This document shows, in pieces, positions 1 to 7,592 of a stretch of 10,344 nt of DNA. Each line of letters opens with the position of its first letter. Within the stretch, counting starts at the first letter, position 1. This DNA comes from CAYFSS01 sp964345975 (GTDB taxonomy: Bacteria; Bacillota; Clostridia; Saccharofermentanales; Fastidiosipilaceae), in the NCBI GenBank assembly GCA_964345975.1, contig CAYFSS010000036.1, forward strand, positions 1 through 10,344, in the 5' to 3' direction. The notes under the pieces are model-generated. The model saw only the letters and a program-made list of their open reading frames with translations. It ran no database searches and was not told where the DNA came from. Position numbers and translations under genes: made by a program.

Positions 1-278
1 GAAGCAATTCCTGAAACAGGAACGGTCGTAGCTAGATTCGTAGATGGCGAAGGCAACTCGATCAAAGACCAAGAGACGGTGGTTGAAGGTGACGTCGGAA
101 CCGAATACACATTCACTGCTCCGGAGATTGCCAACTATAGCTATGCCAGACTCGGTGAAGGCTCAGCACCTTTGACCGGTCAAGTCGAAGAAGGCGAACA
201 GGTCATCACCCTAGTCTATGAAGCAATTCCTGAAACAGGAACGGTCGTAGCTAGATTCGTAGATGGCGAAGGCAACTC
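1..278 (+). repeat. exact 59-bp direct repeat with 219-bp period (1-59 and 220-278)
   Basis: Bases 1-59 are identical to 220-278, and the match breaks at the next base (g at 60, c at 279). The 219-bp offset is 73 codons, exactly one MucBP unit. The match begins at the first base of the window, so its true left end is unknown and it may extend further upstream. It indicates a recent in-frame unit duplication or gene conversion. Confidence 0.9.
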
Positions 279-2271
279 CATTAAAGATCAAGTAATTGTT
301 GCAGATGGAGACGTCGGTACAGACTACGTGTACCAAGTTCCCGAAATTGAGAACTATCGCTATGACAAACTAGATGAAGGCTCAGCGCCTTTGACCGATG
401 AGATCAAAGAAGACCAGCAAGTCATCACGATCATTTATGCGAAGAAGACAGGATCCGTTGTTGCTCGCTTTATTGATGCCGATGGCAATTCAGTTGCGGA
501 TCAAGAAACCGTTGCCCAAGGAGATGTCGGTACTGCGTATACATTTGATGCAAAAGCCATTGAAGGCTATATCTATGTTGGTATCGCCGATGATTCCGCT
601 CCACTAAGTGGAGAGATATCTGAGGGCGAGAAGGTTATTACTCTCAGGTATGACGCTGTACCGGAGACTGGCTCAATTCTTGTAAAGTATGAGAATACTG
701 AAGGTGAATCGATACGCGATGAAGAAATCACGGTCGAAAACGCTACGGTGGGAACAGCATATACTGTGGAACCTCCGACAATTGATGGCTATACCTACAG
801 TAATCCCAAGTCCGGTTCTCGTCCTTTAAGCGGTGAGATCCAGCCCGGGCAAAATGTAGTCACGCTTGTCTACCGTTCTGAAGCAGATGAGCCAACCGCA
901 CCACGCAAGTTGGGCAAGATTATTCTTCGCTTTGAAGATACAGCCGGTGCATCTATCCGTGAAGGGCAAATTCATCGTGAAAACGTACCGGTAGGCGAGA
1001 CCTATAAGGTTACCCAGCCTGAAATCGATGGTTATAAGTTTAAGTATCTGAAAAATGGTTCTCGTCCTGCTGAGGGCACAGTCATCGAAGGTGACAACAT
1101 CGTGACCTTTGTTTATGAGCCCGCTGAAGAACCTAAGTTCGCAAATCTCATCCTTCGTTTTGAAGATGAAGATGGCTTACAAATTCAAGCTGCAACAACG
1201 CTCATGACAGATCAGATCGAAGGTACAGAGTACAAAGTTGAAGTACCAACGATTGATGGCTTTGAATTCCTTCGCCTAAAGAACGGTTCTGCACCGCTCG
1301 AAAGAACTTTCAGAGAAGGCAACAACATAATCACTGCTGTCTACAAGAAGATTGAAGCTGCAGAACTTGGTTCAGTCTATGTCCGTTATTACGATGAAGG
1401 CGGCCAAGAAATCCGTGATGCGGATGCACTTGTCTATGAAGCTGAGTACGGGACAGATTACCAAGCCGTTCCACCTGTCATCGAAAATTATGAGTACGTC
1501 GGTTTACGCAATGGATCCGCACCTGTTACCGGTACGATCAATCGCGAAGCTATCACAGTGTCCTTTGTCTATAAGAGAGCAGCACAGATTGGTTCAGTTC
1601 AAGTGTCATTCCTTGACCCGCAACAGAACAAGATCCGTGAAGATCTCATTACACATAAGGATCAGCCGGTAGGTTCAAGTTACGCGGTTCAGTTGCCACA
1701 CGTAGCCGGTTACACGTTCTCAAGTCTAAGACAAGGTTCTGCTCCGTTAACCGGAACGATTCAAGAAGGTGTCACCGCTATAACGGCAATCTATCAGAAG
1801 GAAGCTCAGAACGAGCGAGGCGGACTCATTCTGCATTATCGTGACGATCAAGGGAATACAATCAAAGAGTCCCAAAGACTTCTTCAGAATGCACGAGTCG
1901 GAACGCCCTACTTAGTAACTATTCCCGCGATTCAGGGTCATACCTTCCAAGGGATGGCTCCGGGATCAGCACCAACGAGAGGTACCTTGAAAGAGGGCGA
2001 AAACGTCCTAACGTTCCTTTACAAGAAGAATGTAACAGGAGTCGATGCGTCAGCTCAGCGCGGAAGCGTGATAGTCCATTACGTTGATGAAATGGGTCGA
2101 CCGATCATCGAAGATGTTATTCTTCTGAAAGATGCCAAAGTCGGAACTCGCTATACAGCTCAAGCTCCTGTGATCAATGGGTATGAGTATTTGCGAGTGA
2201 AGGTTGGAGGAGCCCCACCTGAGGGTCAGGTCAAAGAAGGCGACCAGCACGTTACTTTCGTTTATCGTCAA
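1..2271 (+). repeat. ten tandem MucBP-like protein repeats
   Basis: Units start near 1, 226, 448, 661, 910, 1141, 1366, 1591, 1819 and 2059 and are about 71-83 codons long. Each follows the same pattern: a beta strand such as GSVVARF, then a D-x-x-G-x-x-I turn, a VGT-x-Y segment, an I-x-GY or I-x-NY segment, a G-S-A/R-P motif, and a closing VITLVY-like strand. This matches the MucBP family pattern. The first two units are close copies at DNA level. The others are clearly diverged, so the array is mostly old with one recent duplication at its upstream end. Confidence 0.85.
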
Positions 2272-2983
2272 TCCGGTACGGCTGCAAGTGGTAATGCACC
2301 AATCGTGGCAACCGGTGAAACATTAAGCCCGTTACTTTGGATCGGTATAGCACTGCTTGTCTTAGCCGTTGCCCTGTTCATAGTGCGACTGGTCTTGAAG
2401 AGACGTGAAGAAAGACAGTTTGAAGAGTCCACATTTGGCCGTGGAGATAACCCTTTTGATGGACCCGGTGGAGGACCGGTCGTAGGACCTACTGATTATT
2501 CGGCAGATTCCGGCGATGATTATCCTGCTGGTTCAGGTGATGACTATCCTGATGGTTCAAGTGATAACTATCCTATAAATTCCGACCCTGACGATTCAGC
2601 AGATACTAGTGACAGTTATCCTCTAGATTCTAGCGATGACTATCCGCTAGATCCTAGCGATGATTCTCCAATAGATTCAGATGATTCTCTCGATGAAACG
2701 ACATTGCACTCATTCGATGAGCCTACGGTCCGTCCAATCGGAGATNNNNNNNNNNNNNNNNNNNNNNNNNNNNNNNNNNNNNNNNNNNNNNNNNNNNNNN
2801 NNNNNNNNNNNNNNNNNNNNNNNNNNNNNNNNNNNNNNNNNNNNNGATCCGGTCGATGATCCAACCGTTGACCCGCTTGACGAGCCTCAAGTCGATCCGA
2901 GCGATGAAGCATCCTTGGAATCTAGCGAAGATTACTTTGAGGACTTCAGCGATGACAACCCTGAGGATCCACGCAATCCTTAA
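1..2983 (+). CDS. MucBP-repeat surface protein, 5'-partial, with membrane helix and acidic tail
   Basis: The reading frame is open from base 1, so the N-terminus and signal peptide lie outside the window. It contains ten MucBP-like repeats (about 1-2271), a short Ala/Gly/Ser linker, the stretch IVATGE (2302-2319), a hydrophobic helix of about 22 residues (about 2332-2397) and a basic KRREER stop-transfer (from 2398). A tail dominated by Asp, Ser, Pro and Tyr follows. Proteins of this family are usually large surface adhesins, and binding to mucin or another glycan is inferred from the family only. IVATGE occupies the place of an LPXTG sorting signal but lacks the proline. The tail of more than 120 residues after the helix is not expected in a sortase substrate, so this may be an ordinary single-pass membrane protein with a cytoplasmic tail. 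The 100-N gap at 2746-2845 does not preserve frame: the tail reads in frame 1 before it and frame 2 after it, stopping at 2981-2983. That the two halves form one gene is inferred from their matching composition. Confidence 0.85.
2506..2700 (+). repeat. 24-bp imperfect tandem repeats encoding an acidic octapeptide
   Basis: Eight-residue units follow the pattern x-S-x-D-D-Y-P-x. They are DSGDDYPA (2506-2529), GSGDDYPD (2530-2553), GSSDNYPI (2554-2577), a diverged stretch (2578-2607), SDSYPLD (2608-2628), SSDDYPLD (2629-2652), PSDDSPID (2653-2676) and SDDSLDET (2677-2700). They form the acidic tail after the membrane helix. After the N gap the theme changes to D-x-P-x-V-D-P units (2846-2905), already foreshadowed by DEPTVRP just before the gap. 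The gap therefore probably hides more repeats. Confidence 0.8.
2746..2845. other. assembly gap of exactly 100 N
   Basis: A run of exactly 100 N is commonly a placeholder for an unknown length. It lies inside repetitive acidic-tail coding sequence and changes the reading frame from 1 to 2. Its real length is therefore probably not 100, because a frame-keeping gap would need to be congruent to 1 less or 2 more modulo 3 than the stated size allows. Confidence 0.9.
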
Positions 2984-3007
2984 TAACTAACGACTTCGAA
3001 AGATAAA

Positions 3008-3036
3008 CACGAGGCTGCCCAATGGGCAGCCTCGTG
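3008..3036. terminator. strong hairpin between convergent genes, probable bidirectional terminator
   Basis: The 13-bp perfect stem cacgaggctgccc (3008-3020) pairs with gggcagcctcgtg (3024-3036) around a 3-nt loop, and an outer a-t pair (3007/3037) can be added. It lies 24 bp after the surface-protein stop and about 85 bp past the speB stop. Read on the - strand it is followed by a T-rich run (TTTATCTTT), typical of an intrinsic terminator for the polyamine operon. On the + strand the following tgctttag is only weakly T-rich. Confidence 0.85.
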
Positions 3037-3121
3037 TGCTTTAGTATGTATTTGAATTAACTGCGATAGGTTCTAGATCAGGACTAAACCGGCCCAATCA
3101 TTCTCCTGTCGGATGAATCGA

Positions 3122-3979
3122 CTATTGATACGCCAGTAACATCTCCCTAAGGAGTTTGCACGCCACGGCGGTCGATGCACCTGACGGATCGTAATGTGGG
3201 GAAAGCTCCATCAGATCAAAACCAACAATATTTAAATCTTTAAGTTCCATGAGTCCTGACAAGAGTTCGTGGAAAGTAACGCCGCCGGGTTCCGGTGTGC
3301 CGGTTCCCGGGAAGACCGATGGATCCAGGACATCGAGATCAAGGCTCACATAGACAGGAGTACCGGATGGTAATTCTTTGGCCAGCTCACGCATCCCGTT
3401 CAATTGGAAGGGAGTGATGCTGAGCTTCTCGCGTGAGAAGGTAAATTCATCGCGCTCACCTGAACGGATTCCGAACTGATGAATGCGACCATCACCGAGG
3501 ATTTCCCAGGCACGTTTCATGACAGAAGCATGGGAATAACGATTCCCCAAGTACTCTTCGCGTAGGTCTGTGTGCGCATCGATATGGATGACCTGTAGAT
3601 CAGCATATTTACGGGCGAAAGCACGGATCATGGCTAGGCTTAGCGAATGCTCACCGCCCAGCATGACAACTTGCTTATCCTGCTCTATTAAGGGAGTGGC
3701 CCAAGCTTCAATTTGATCTAGGACCATCGGAGTCTCACCAAAGGGTAATTCCATGTCGCCCGCATCGTGGATCAAATAATCCGTCAGATCCAGATCTAAA
3801 TATGGTGAATAGCTTTCCAAGCCTTGGAAGTCACGCCGCATAGCTGAAGGTCCGAAGCGTGTTCCCGGTCGGAATGAACAGGTACTGTCATAGGGTGCAC
3901 CGAAAACAACGGTGTTAGCATTCTCCAAGGTTGCATCAAAACCAAGAAAGCCCATGGGGGTAAATTGGACTGGACTCAT
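3122..3979 (-). CDS. speB: agmatinase (agmatine ureohydrolase)
   Basis: Hydrolyses agmatine to putrescine and urea in the cytoplasm, using a two-manganese centre. The 285-residue protein is normal length for the arginase/agmatinase (ureohydrolase) family. Metal-site motifs are complete: GGEH (108-111), DAHTD (134-138) and SLDLDVLDP (212-220), giving ligands H111, D134, H136, D138, D214 and D216, plus the conserved MELSP with E259. The substrate is assigned as agmatine rather than arginine from the neighbouring speA and speE genes. The ATG is preceded by AAGGAG, which lies inside the last codons of speE. Only one base separates the speE stop from this start, so translation is probably coupled. 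It is the last gene of the operon, and the hairpin at 3008-3036 follows. Formiminoglutamase or another ureohydrolase is the less likely alternative. Confidence 0.93.
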   Translation of the reverse strand: MSPVQFTPMGFLGFDATLENANTVVFGAPYDSTCSFRPGTRFGPSAMRRDFQGLESYSPYLDLDLTDYLIHDAGDMELPFGETPMVLDQIEAWATPLIEQDKQVVMLGGEHSLSLAMIRAFARKYADLQVIHIDAHTDLREEYLGNRYSHASVMKRAWEILGDGRIHQFGIRSGERDEFTFSREKLSITPFQLNGMRELAKELPSGTPVYVSLDLDVLDPSVFPGTGTPEPGGVTFHELLSGLMELKDLNIVGFDLMELSPHYDPSGASTAVACKLLREMLLAYQ

Positions 3980-3980
3980 A

Positions 3981-4832
3981 TCAGACTCCTTTACCCAAGA
4001 GCTCTAGGACATAGTTGGGTAGTGCGAAGGCACCTTTGTGAAGATCCGTGTTGTAGTAACGGGTCTTGATGCCGTAAGCATTCCAACGATCGGCATCCAG
4101 GTCGGCGAGGGGGTCGTACTTTTTGGAGATGAAGCCGAAGAGCCAATGGCCTGAAGGGTAGGTCGGGATATGGACTTGGTAGAGTTCATTGATGGGGAAG
4201 CTGGCTTTTGTCCGTAAATGCGTGCGTTGGACCTCACGGGCATCGTTCCGATAATAAGGGGATTCGTGCTGGTTGATGAGGAGACCGTCTTCGCGTAATG
4301 CCTCGTAGCAATTACCGTAGAACTCTCGTGTAAAGAGTCCCTCGCCCGGTCCAAAAGGATCGGTCGAATCGACGATGATGATGTCATATTCTTCCTCGAA
4401 AGAACGGACGTAGGCTAAGCCGTCGTTAATGTGTACCGTGACCCGAGGATCGTCAAAACCGGAGCGAAGTTGAGGGAAGAACCGCTGAGAGACATAGATA
4501 ACGTCTTCGTCAATTTCTACGAGATCGATGGTTTCGACCCCGGGATAACGACAAATCTCGCGCAACGTTCCGCCATCGCCTGCGCCGATGATCAGGATGT
4601 TCTTTGGATTAGGATGGATCGCCATCGCCGGGTGGGTGATCATCTCGTGATAGATGAACTCATCTTTCTCGGTCAACATCAGACAATTGTCGAGAACCAG
4701 GACGCGCCCGAACTCTACAGTATCGAGAACGGCAATCTCTTGGATTTCGCTTCGACCGTGGTAAAGCTCTTGCTTGACCCGAAACTCAAATCGCACATCA
4801 TCCGTGTGATACTCGCTGAACCAAAGTTCCAT
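3981..4832 (-). CDS. speE: spermidine synthase (polyamine aminopropyltransferase)
   Basis: Transfers the aminopropyl group from decarboxylated S-adenosylmethionine to putrescine, giving spermidine and 5'-methylthioadenosine. At 283 residues it has the usual length. Visible family motifs are LDN (47-49), YHEM (61-64), the nucleotide-binding GAGDGG (83-88), VEID (105-108), NDG (136-138), DSTDPFGP with the catalytic Asp at 155 (155-162) and TYPSGHW (224-230). The start is well supported by GGAGG at 4840-4844, seven bases before the ATG. It lies 156 bp downstream of speA and abuts speB. Because a full arginine-agmatine-putrescine route is encoded alongside, putrescine is the likely acceptor, though the sequence alone cannot exclude other diamines. 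Confidence 0.95.
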   Translation of the reverse strand: MELWFSEYHTDDVRFEFRVKQELYHGRSEIQEIAVLDTVEFGRVLVLDNCLMLTEKDEFIYHEMITHPAMAIHPNPKNILIIGAGDGGTLREICRYPGVETIDLVEIDEDVIYVSQRFFPQLRSGFDDPRVTVHINDGLAYVRSFEEEYDIIIVDSTDPFGPGEGLFTREFYGNCYEALREDGLLINQHESPYYRNDAREVQRTHLRTKASFPINELYQVHIPTYPSGHWLFGFISKKYDPLADLDADRWNAYGIKTRYYNTDLHKGAFALPNYVLELLGKGV

Positions 4833-4839
4833 TATTTTA

Positions 4840-4844
4840 CCTCC
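4840..4844 (-). promoter_or_regulatory. speE ribosome binding site
   Basis: On the - strand, GGAGG is followed by TAAAATA and the ATG of speE. This is a near-ideal Shine-Dalgarno sequence and the strongest in the polyamine cluster. It suggests speE is translated independently of speA, unlike the coupled speB. Confidence 0.85.
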
Positions 4845-4956
4845 AATTAAGTACTAGACGTAGTCTGACAGGCAGTCCCATCACTTGACTCGATCCTATG
4901 CAAAGGTTGAAACCGTAAACTTCAAAATCAAGCGATGGAGTAGAGTAAACGTTCTG

Positions 4957-4989
4957 AGCAAGTTCGCATGCCTATGCGGGCACCTTGCT
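4957..4989 (-). terminator. imperfect hairpin just after speA (possible terminator, attenuator or processing site)
   Basis: An inner stem cgcat/atgcg (4965-4969 with 4974-4978) sits inside an outer stem agcaag/cttgct (4957-4962 with 4984-4989), with an unequal internal loop. It begins at the speA stop codon on the - strand. No clear T run follows, so full termination is doubtful. It may only reduce or stabilise transcript ends between speA and speE. The rest of the 156-bp spacer shows no convincing promoter. Confidence 0.35.
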
Positions 4990-6662
4990 TACTCTAAGCT
5001 TTCGGGGATGACGCCTAATGTTTGAAGCGTTGGATCCTCAGGGCCGGACATGGAAGCACCTCTGTCCTTCGCATAGTGGATGTAATCGAGGGCTTCTCGC
5101 GTCACGAGCTCACCGGGAGCCAAGATGGGGATGCCCGGCGGATAACACATGACAAATTCCGTCGAGATAGCACCAAGCGATTCATCCAAAGGTACTTGGA
5201 TTTTCTCGGAATAGAAGGCTTCTTGGGGTGTCATTTGAACATGGGGTGTGATGTATTCGGAACTAAGCATGCCACGTGCACTGCCCTTATGGAGTCTACG
5301 AATATCTCTCAAAGCAGCAATTAAACGCTCAATGGCAGCTGCCCGATCGCCAACCGATAAGATCGCCAAGACGTTACTCAAATCACCGAATTCAATTTGA
5401 ATATTGTAGTCATCTCGCAGGAGGTCATAGACTTCTAAACCGGATAAACCAACTTGTCGTGTATGGATGGAAAGTTTGGTCTTATCAAAGGCATAGAAGC
5501 TGTCCCCATTGGCATAGGTTTCGTCGATCGCTAAGTAATCGTGGAGCTTATTGATTTCTTCGCGTGCGTAGTCCGCATACTGGACCACATTGCCGTACGT
5601 CGTCTCACCTCGTAGAGCAAGACTCCGACGGGTGATATCGAGCGAGACCATGAGCAAATACGAAGAGCTGGTCGTTTGGGTCAGGTTGATGACTTGGCGG
5701 ACGTAATTGGCATTGATATTAGGTCCCATGAGGAGCAAGGAACTTTGCGTCAGGGAACCACCGGTCTTATGGAGGCTAACGGCTGCCATATCGGCACCGG
5801 CTGCCATGGCATTGATCGGCAGATCCTTGCCAAAGTAGAAGTGAGTTCCGTGCGCTTCATCAACGAGAACTTTCATGTTTCGCTCATGCGCCAGTTCGGT
5901 TAGTTCCAAGAGTTTGGAACATACTCCATAGTAGGTAGGATTATTGACTAAGAGAGCTTTGGCATCCGGGTGGGCGTCCATCGCTTCTCGGACAGCATCG
6001 AGCTTCATTGCCAGGGGAATGCCCAGTTCATCATTGGTATCAGGATCGACATAGATAGGGACAGCCCCGGAGAGGATCAAGGCATTGATGGCTGACCGGT
6101 GGACGTTTCGAGGCATGATGATCTTCTCACCACGTCCGACCTGACTCATGATCATGGCTTGGACGGCACCGGAAGTCCCATTGACCATGAATGCAGCTTC
6201 GGATGCACCGAAGGCATCGGCTGCCAATTCTTGAGCGTCTTTGATGATCGACACAGGATTGATCAAGTTATCTAAGGGCTTCATAGAATTGACGTCGACG
6301 CTGAGACATTGTTGCCCGAGATAATCCGTCAGTTCTCGATTGCCGCGCCCTTGCTTATGACCCGGCACATCAAAGCTCACGACACGAGCCCTGCGATAGT
6401 CGGCTAAGGCATCTGCTAAAGGCGTTGCCGTCTGGTCCAATGCATATGCCTCGGCGTTCCAGGCTTCCATGAGCTTTCGATCTGCTGCAAGTTTTCTATC
6501 TTTAGCCCCTGATGTTGAGCCGGGAGGCGTAGGAGCATCGATTCCGAGGCCTTCATACTTTTCTCCGGTGAACGGTAGTTGAAAACGGCGCCTAGAGGCG
6601 TGCATGCCTGAGGAGCCGTTGAGGTTGTTAGATTGATCGGACGGGCTATTATTCATAGACAT
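4989..6662 (-). CDS. speA: arginine decarboxylase, aminotransferase-fold (Bacillus SpeA type), with N-terminal extension
   Basis: PLP-dependent decarboxylation of arginine to agmatine, the first step of the pathway. Family motifs along the 557 residues are FDVPGHKQG (97-105), NGTSG (161-165), MPRNVHRSAI (183-192), NNPTYYGV (240-247), DEAHGTHF (268-275), SLHKTGGSLTQSS with the PLP lysine at K299 (296-308), EFVMCYPPGIPI (502-513) and GPEDPTLQ (540-547). Residues from about 90 onward resemble B. subtilis SpeA throughout, which is about 490 residues long. The first ~65-75 residues are extra and low in complexity (Ser/Asn/Gly, then Pro and charged). The ATG overlaps speD by 14 nt (6649-6662) with only a weak GTGGGA upstream. 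An ATG at residue 3 or residue 20 is also possible. Lysine or ornithine decarboxylases share the fold, and the adjacent agmatinase gene argues for arginine. Confidence 0.9.
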   Translation of the reverse strand: MSMNNSPSDQSNNLNGSSGMHASRRRFQLPFTGEKYEGLGIDAPTPPGSTSGAKDRKLAADRKLMEAWNAEAYALDQTATPLADALADYRRARVVSFDVPGHKQGRGNRELTDYLGQQCLSVDVNSMKPLDNLINPVSIIKDAQELAADAFGASEAAFMVNGTSGAVQAMIMSQVGRGEKIIMPRNVHRSAINALILSGAVPIYVDPDTNDELGIPLAMKLDAVREAMDAHPDAKALLVNNPTYYGVCSKLLELTELAHERNMKVLVDEAHGTHFYFGKDLPINAMAAGADMAAVSLHKTGGSLTQSSLLLMGPNINANYVRQVINLTQTTSSSYLLMVSLDITRRSLALRGETTYGNVVQYADYAREEINKLHDYLAIDETYANGDSFYAFDKTKLSIHTRQVGLSGLEVYDLLRDDYNIQIEFGDLSNVLAILSVGDRAAAIERLIAALRDIRRLHKGSARGMLSSEYITPHVQMTPQEAFYSEKIQVPLDESLGAISTEFVMCYPPGIPILAPGELVTREALDYIHYAKDRGASMSGPEDPTLQTLGVIPESLE

Positions 6663-7458
6663 TCATCCCACTATAGATTTCGATCATTTCACGCTGAAGC
6701 TGCTCTTTGATGCTGAGACGTTCTTGCGGCGTGAGTTCATAGGGGTCGACGTTGAATAGATAGGTCGCAAGCTTAATCTCATTGATCATCATACGACTGT
6801 GGAAGATGTTTGCTTGGTACATGTTGAGATCCATGGCATCGTAACGGTGGAGGGTCTCATCGGAAATGTATTCCTGGATGCTCCGCATCGGGTGATCCAT
6901 GAAATGTTTACGCCCATACTCATCGCGCGTAAAGCCTCGAACACGATAGTCAATCGTCATGACATCCGAATCGAAACTGCTGATAAGGTAATCGAGGGTA
7001 TTGAGAGGCGAAATCTTGCCGCACGTTGCCACATCGATATCGACGCGGAAGGTCGAAATTAAACGATTTGGATGGTATTCAGGAAAAGAATGGACGGTGA
7101 CATGACTCTTATCGAGGTGGGCATGGATCATGGTGTCGTCCAAGATGCCTGTACCGACCCCTCGGTTATTGCTTGGATCGATGAGACCTTCAGGCACAGG
7201 CTCTTCAGCAATCAGTAGGTTGACGGACGCACCTTGCGGTTCGTAGTCCTGTCTGGATAGGTTGAGAACTTGAGCACCGATCTGCTCCGTGACGTTCAAA
7301 AGAATCGAGGTCAGACGCTCAGAATTATATTGTTCGTCGATGTAGGCGATATAGTCTTTCTGGGCACGCTCGCCCTCCGTATAACATACATCGTAGATAT
7401 TGAAGCTAAGTGTCTTCGTCAGATTGTTGAAGCCGTATAGGCGCAAAGTTTCTTCCAA
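6649..7458 (-). CDS. speD: S-adenosylmethionine decarboxylase proenzyme, Escherichia coli type
   Basis: A pyruvoyl enzyme that makes decarboxylated S-adenosylmethionine, the aminopropyl donor for SpeE. The 269-residue product resembles the long E. coli-type SpeD (about 264 residues) from end to end: YGFNNLTKTLSFNIYD (8-23), RQDYEPQGASV (69-79), HLDKSHVTVHSFPE (114-127), ATCGKISPL (144-152) and IDYRVRGFTRDEYGRKHF (169-186). Self-cleavage is expected between K117 and S118, with S118 becoming the pyruvoyl group; C146 is the probable proton donor. It is not the short Bacillus/Thermotoga SpeH type. The start is TTG (7456-7458): no in-frame ATG or GTG exists between it and the upstream stop (TAA, 7537-7539). 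GAGGG lies too close to this TTG and GGGAAAGGG somewhat far from it, so an ATT start at 7464 is conceivable. It is the first gene of the operon and overlaps speA by 14 nt. Confidence 0.93.
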   Translation of the reverse strand: MEETLRLYGFNNLTKTLSFNIYDVCYTEGERAQKDYIAYIDEQYNSERLTSILLNVTEQIGAQVLNLSRQDYEPQGASVNLLIAEEPVPEGLIDPSNNRGVGTGILDDTMIHAHLDKSHVTVHSFPEYHPNRLISTFRVDIDVATCGKISPLNTLDYLISSFDSDVMTIDYRVRGFTRDEYGRKHFMDHPMRSIQEYISDETLHRYDAMDLNMYQANIFHSRMMINEIKLATYLFNVDPYELTPQERLSIKEQLQREMIEIYSGMNVYE

Positions 7459-7504
7459 TCCCTCAATCCGTACCCTTTCCCAAAAAGTTCGCTGACTGAA
7501 GGCA

Positions 7505-7532
7505 ATTTTAGCACGAGTTATGGTAATGTAGA
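7505..7532 (-). promoter_or_regulatory. possible promoter of the polyamine operon
   Basis: On the - strand, TAAAAT (7510-7505) is a 5/6 match to a -10 box. TCTACA (7532-7527) is a 4/6 match to a -35 box, 16 bp upstream. It sits about 47 bp before the speD start in the divergent spacer. The match is moderate and was found by eye. Confidence 0.35.
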
Positions 7533-7583
7533 CGCGTTATTCTTGCCGATTGATTCTCAGCTATATGAGTCGCTAGTCGACGT

Positions 7584-7588
7584 GGAGG
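7584..7588 (+). promoter_or_regulatory. ribosome binding site of the purine permease
   Basis: GGAGG is followed by TATC and the ATG at 7593. The spacing of four bases is slightly short but fixes the start, which also agrees with the usual N-terminal length of AzgA-type permeases. Confidence 0.8.
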
Positions 7589-7592
7589 TATC

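Noticed and set aside
1..2271. CRISPR-like array
   Set aside because: The periodicity is at protein level with diverged coding repeats of about 220 bp, not short identical repeats with unique spacers.
4004..4387. 127-codon frame inside speE on the same strand
   Set aside because: It is a Ser/Thr-rich out-of-frame shadow of speE with no ribosome binding site or family resemblance.
4431..4850. 139-codon open frame on the + strand opposite speE
   Set aside because: It lies wholly antisense to a strongly conserved gene, has no recognisable motif and is explained by codon bias of speE.
7459..7592. Purine riboswitch upstream of the purine permease
   Set aside because: The divergent spacer is short, and no conserved purine-aptamer core or terminator hairpin could be found by eye.
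7540..7592. Sigma-A promoter for the purine permease (tatatg near 7562)
   Set aside because: No acceptable -35 hexamer lies at 16-18 bp. A promoter must exist in this spacer but cannot be placed with confidence.
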